Origin: an uncultured Lachnospiraceae bacterium
GTDB taxonomy: Bacteria > Bacillota_A > Clostridia > Lachnospirales > Lachnospiraceae
Reading direction: 5' to 3'
Assembly: GCA_902787595.1 (NCBI GenBank)
Contig: CADAHD010000173.1
Location: 1 to 5,315, forward strand
Length of the DNA stretch: 5,315 nt
The notes beneath the pieces were generated by a model that searched no databases, was not told the DNA's origin, and was given only the letters and a program-made list of their open reading frames with translations. Positions 4,763 to 5,315 of this stretch are shown here, piece by piece; the stretch's first letter is position 1, and every line of letters starts with the position of its first letter. The translations under genes were made by a program, and so were the position numbers.

Positions 4763-5315
4763 TCAGCTCCGGAAAGCGGAAAAGATTATATCCGATTTCC
4801 CTTTTACCTCCGCTCTGTAATACTCTTCTATCTTATCAAGCATGCCTTCCACGTTGCCGCTCTGTTCCCCGCTCTTTATGGCATTGACAATATCCGGCGG
4901 GAAGATCCCCGTTGACGCCATGGCTGAAGAAAGGGGAACGCCTTTATCTACTATCTGCGCCGCCTTTAATACCTTAACCCTTAACGCTTCGTTGCGCAGG
5001 GATCTGGCGCTGTATCTCAGTCCCTTGCTCACTTCCGCTCCGCAGGCATAAAAAACCGACATATTGGAAGCAAAGTCTGCAAGCTCGGACTTCATCACCA
5101 TTTTGCCTACTACGGGAAGCCTGATCAGTACATTGCCCACCAGATAAGAACTCTTGCCCAGCTCCTTTGTTCCTATGGGTGTTACGACCACCGCCACTAC
5201 AAAGCCTACAAGCGCCGCCGATATCATAATGGCAAGCGGCGTGAACTTATAAACGCTCGCAACGGCAAACAGCGCTATAATGAATACGATCAGGACTATA
5301 ATGGGATAGGTAGCC
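4763..5315 (-). CDS. GspF/PilC-family inner-membrane protein, C-terminal part (5' end outside window)
   Basis: The frame is open from the window edge: YPIIVLIVFIIALFAVASVY (first helix) is followed within a few residues by a second helix ending near VVAVVVTPIG, then a full T2SF domain. That domain includes RLPVVGKMVMKSELADFASN, a FYACGAEVSKGLRYSA stretch and IKSGEQSGNVEGMLDKIEEYY, all hallmarks of GspF/PilC/ComGB proteins. These sit in the cytoplasmic membrane and couple the assembly ATPase to pseudopilus or pilus growth. Here 183 residues are visible. Two oddities: the loop between the first two helices is very short, and the protein stops at SDIIFSAFRS, before the third transmembrane helix that ends canonical members. 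An ATG at 5227 is internal, not the start. It is followed after one base by the spermidine-synthase-like gene. Confidence 0.8.
   Translation of the reverse strand, partial: ATYPIIVLIVFIIALFAVASVYKFTPLAIMISAALVGFVVAVVVTPIGTKELGKSSYLVGNVLIRLPVVGKMVMKSELADFASNMSVFYACGAEVSKGLRYSARSLRNEALRVKVLKAAQIVDKGVPLSSAMASTGIFPPDIVNAIKSGEQSGNVEGMLDKIEEYYRAEVKGKSDIIFSAFRS

Overview
The window looks like chromosomal DNA of an anaerobic Clostridia-type Firmicute, most likely a Lachnospiraceae member. This is inferred from the gene families (a LytTR/DUF3021 pair, a BcrA/NatA-style ABC-2 exporter, a fused MFS/spermidine-synthase protein), strong AGGAGG-type ribosome sites, and codon usage. No species can be named. 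Every convincing gene lies on the minus strand, so the layout is described from high to low coordinates.

Right part (5315-3160): the window opens inside a GspF/PilC-like secretion or pilus inner-membrane protein (5315-4763, 5' end outside). It stops one base before a membrane-anchored spermidine-synthase-like protein (4761-3160), so the two are probably translationally coupled. A strong intrinsic terminator (3097-3065) and two further inverted repeats follow.

Middle (3021-1392): an ABC ATPase and its ABC-2 permease, separated by one base, form a two-gene export operon. No confident promoter for it was found in the 138-bp gap upstream.

Intergenic 1391-1123: this gap carries no gene. It is filled by a compact, highly structured repeat of about 210 bp. 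A 15-bp perfect hairpin directly abuts a nested hairpin, a third GC-rich hairpin follows, and the whole is bounded by two inverted REP-like units whose stems differ by compensatory changes. This is the most unusual object in the window.

Left part (1122-1): a LytTR-domain regulator without receiver domain overlaps its DUF3021 membrane partner by 11 bp. A consensus-like promoter (TTGATA, 17 bp, TATAAT) then fires into the start of a class I SAM-dependent methyltransferase that leaves the window. Its start codon has no ribosome site and sits at the predicted transcription start, so the mRNA is probably leaderless. The LytTR gene has a similar, weaker arrangement, whereas the other four starts visible in the window all have good Shine-Dalgarno sequences.

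Functional reading: LytTR plus DUF3021 resembles a regulator/membrane-antagonist module, and the adjacent exporter is a plausible target. The repeat between them may supply the -35 box of the LytTR promoter. No phage, transposase, CRISPR, rRNA or tRNA was found.
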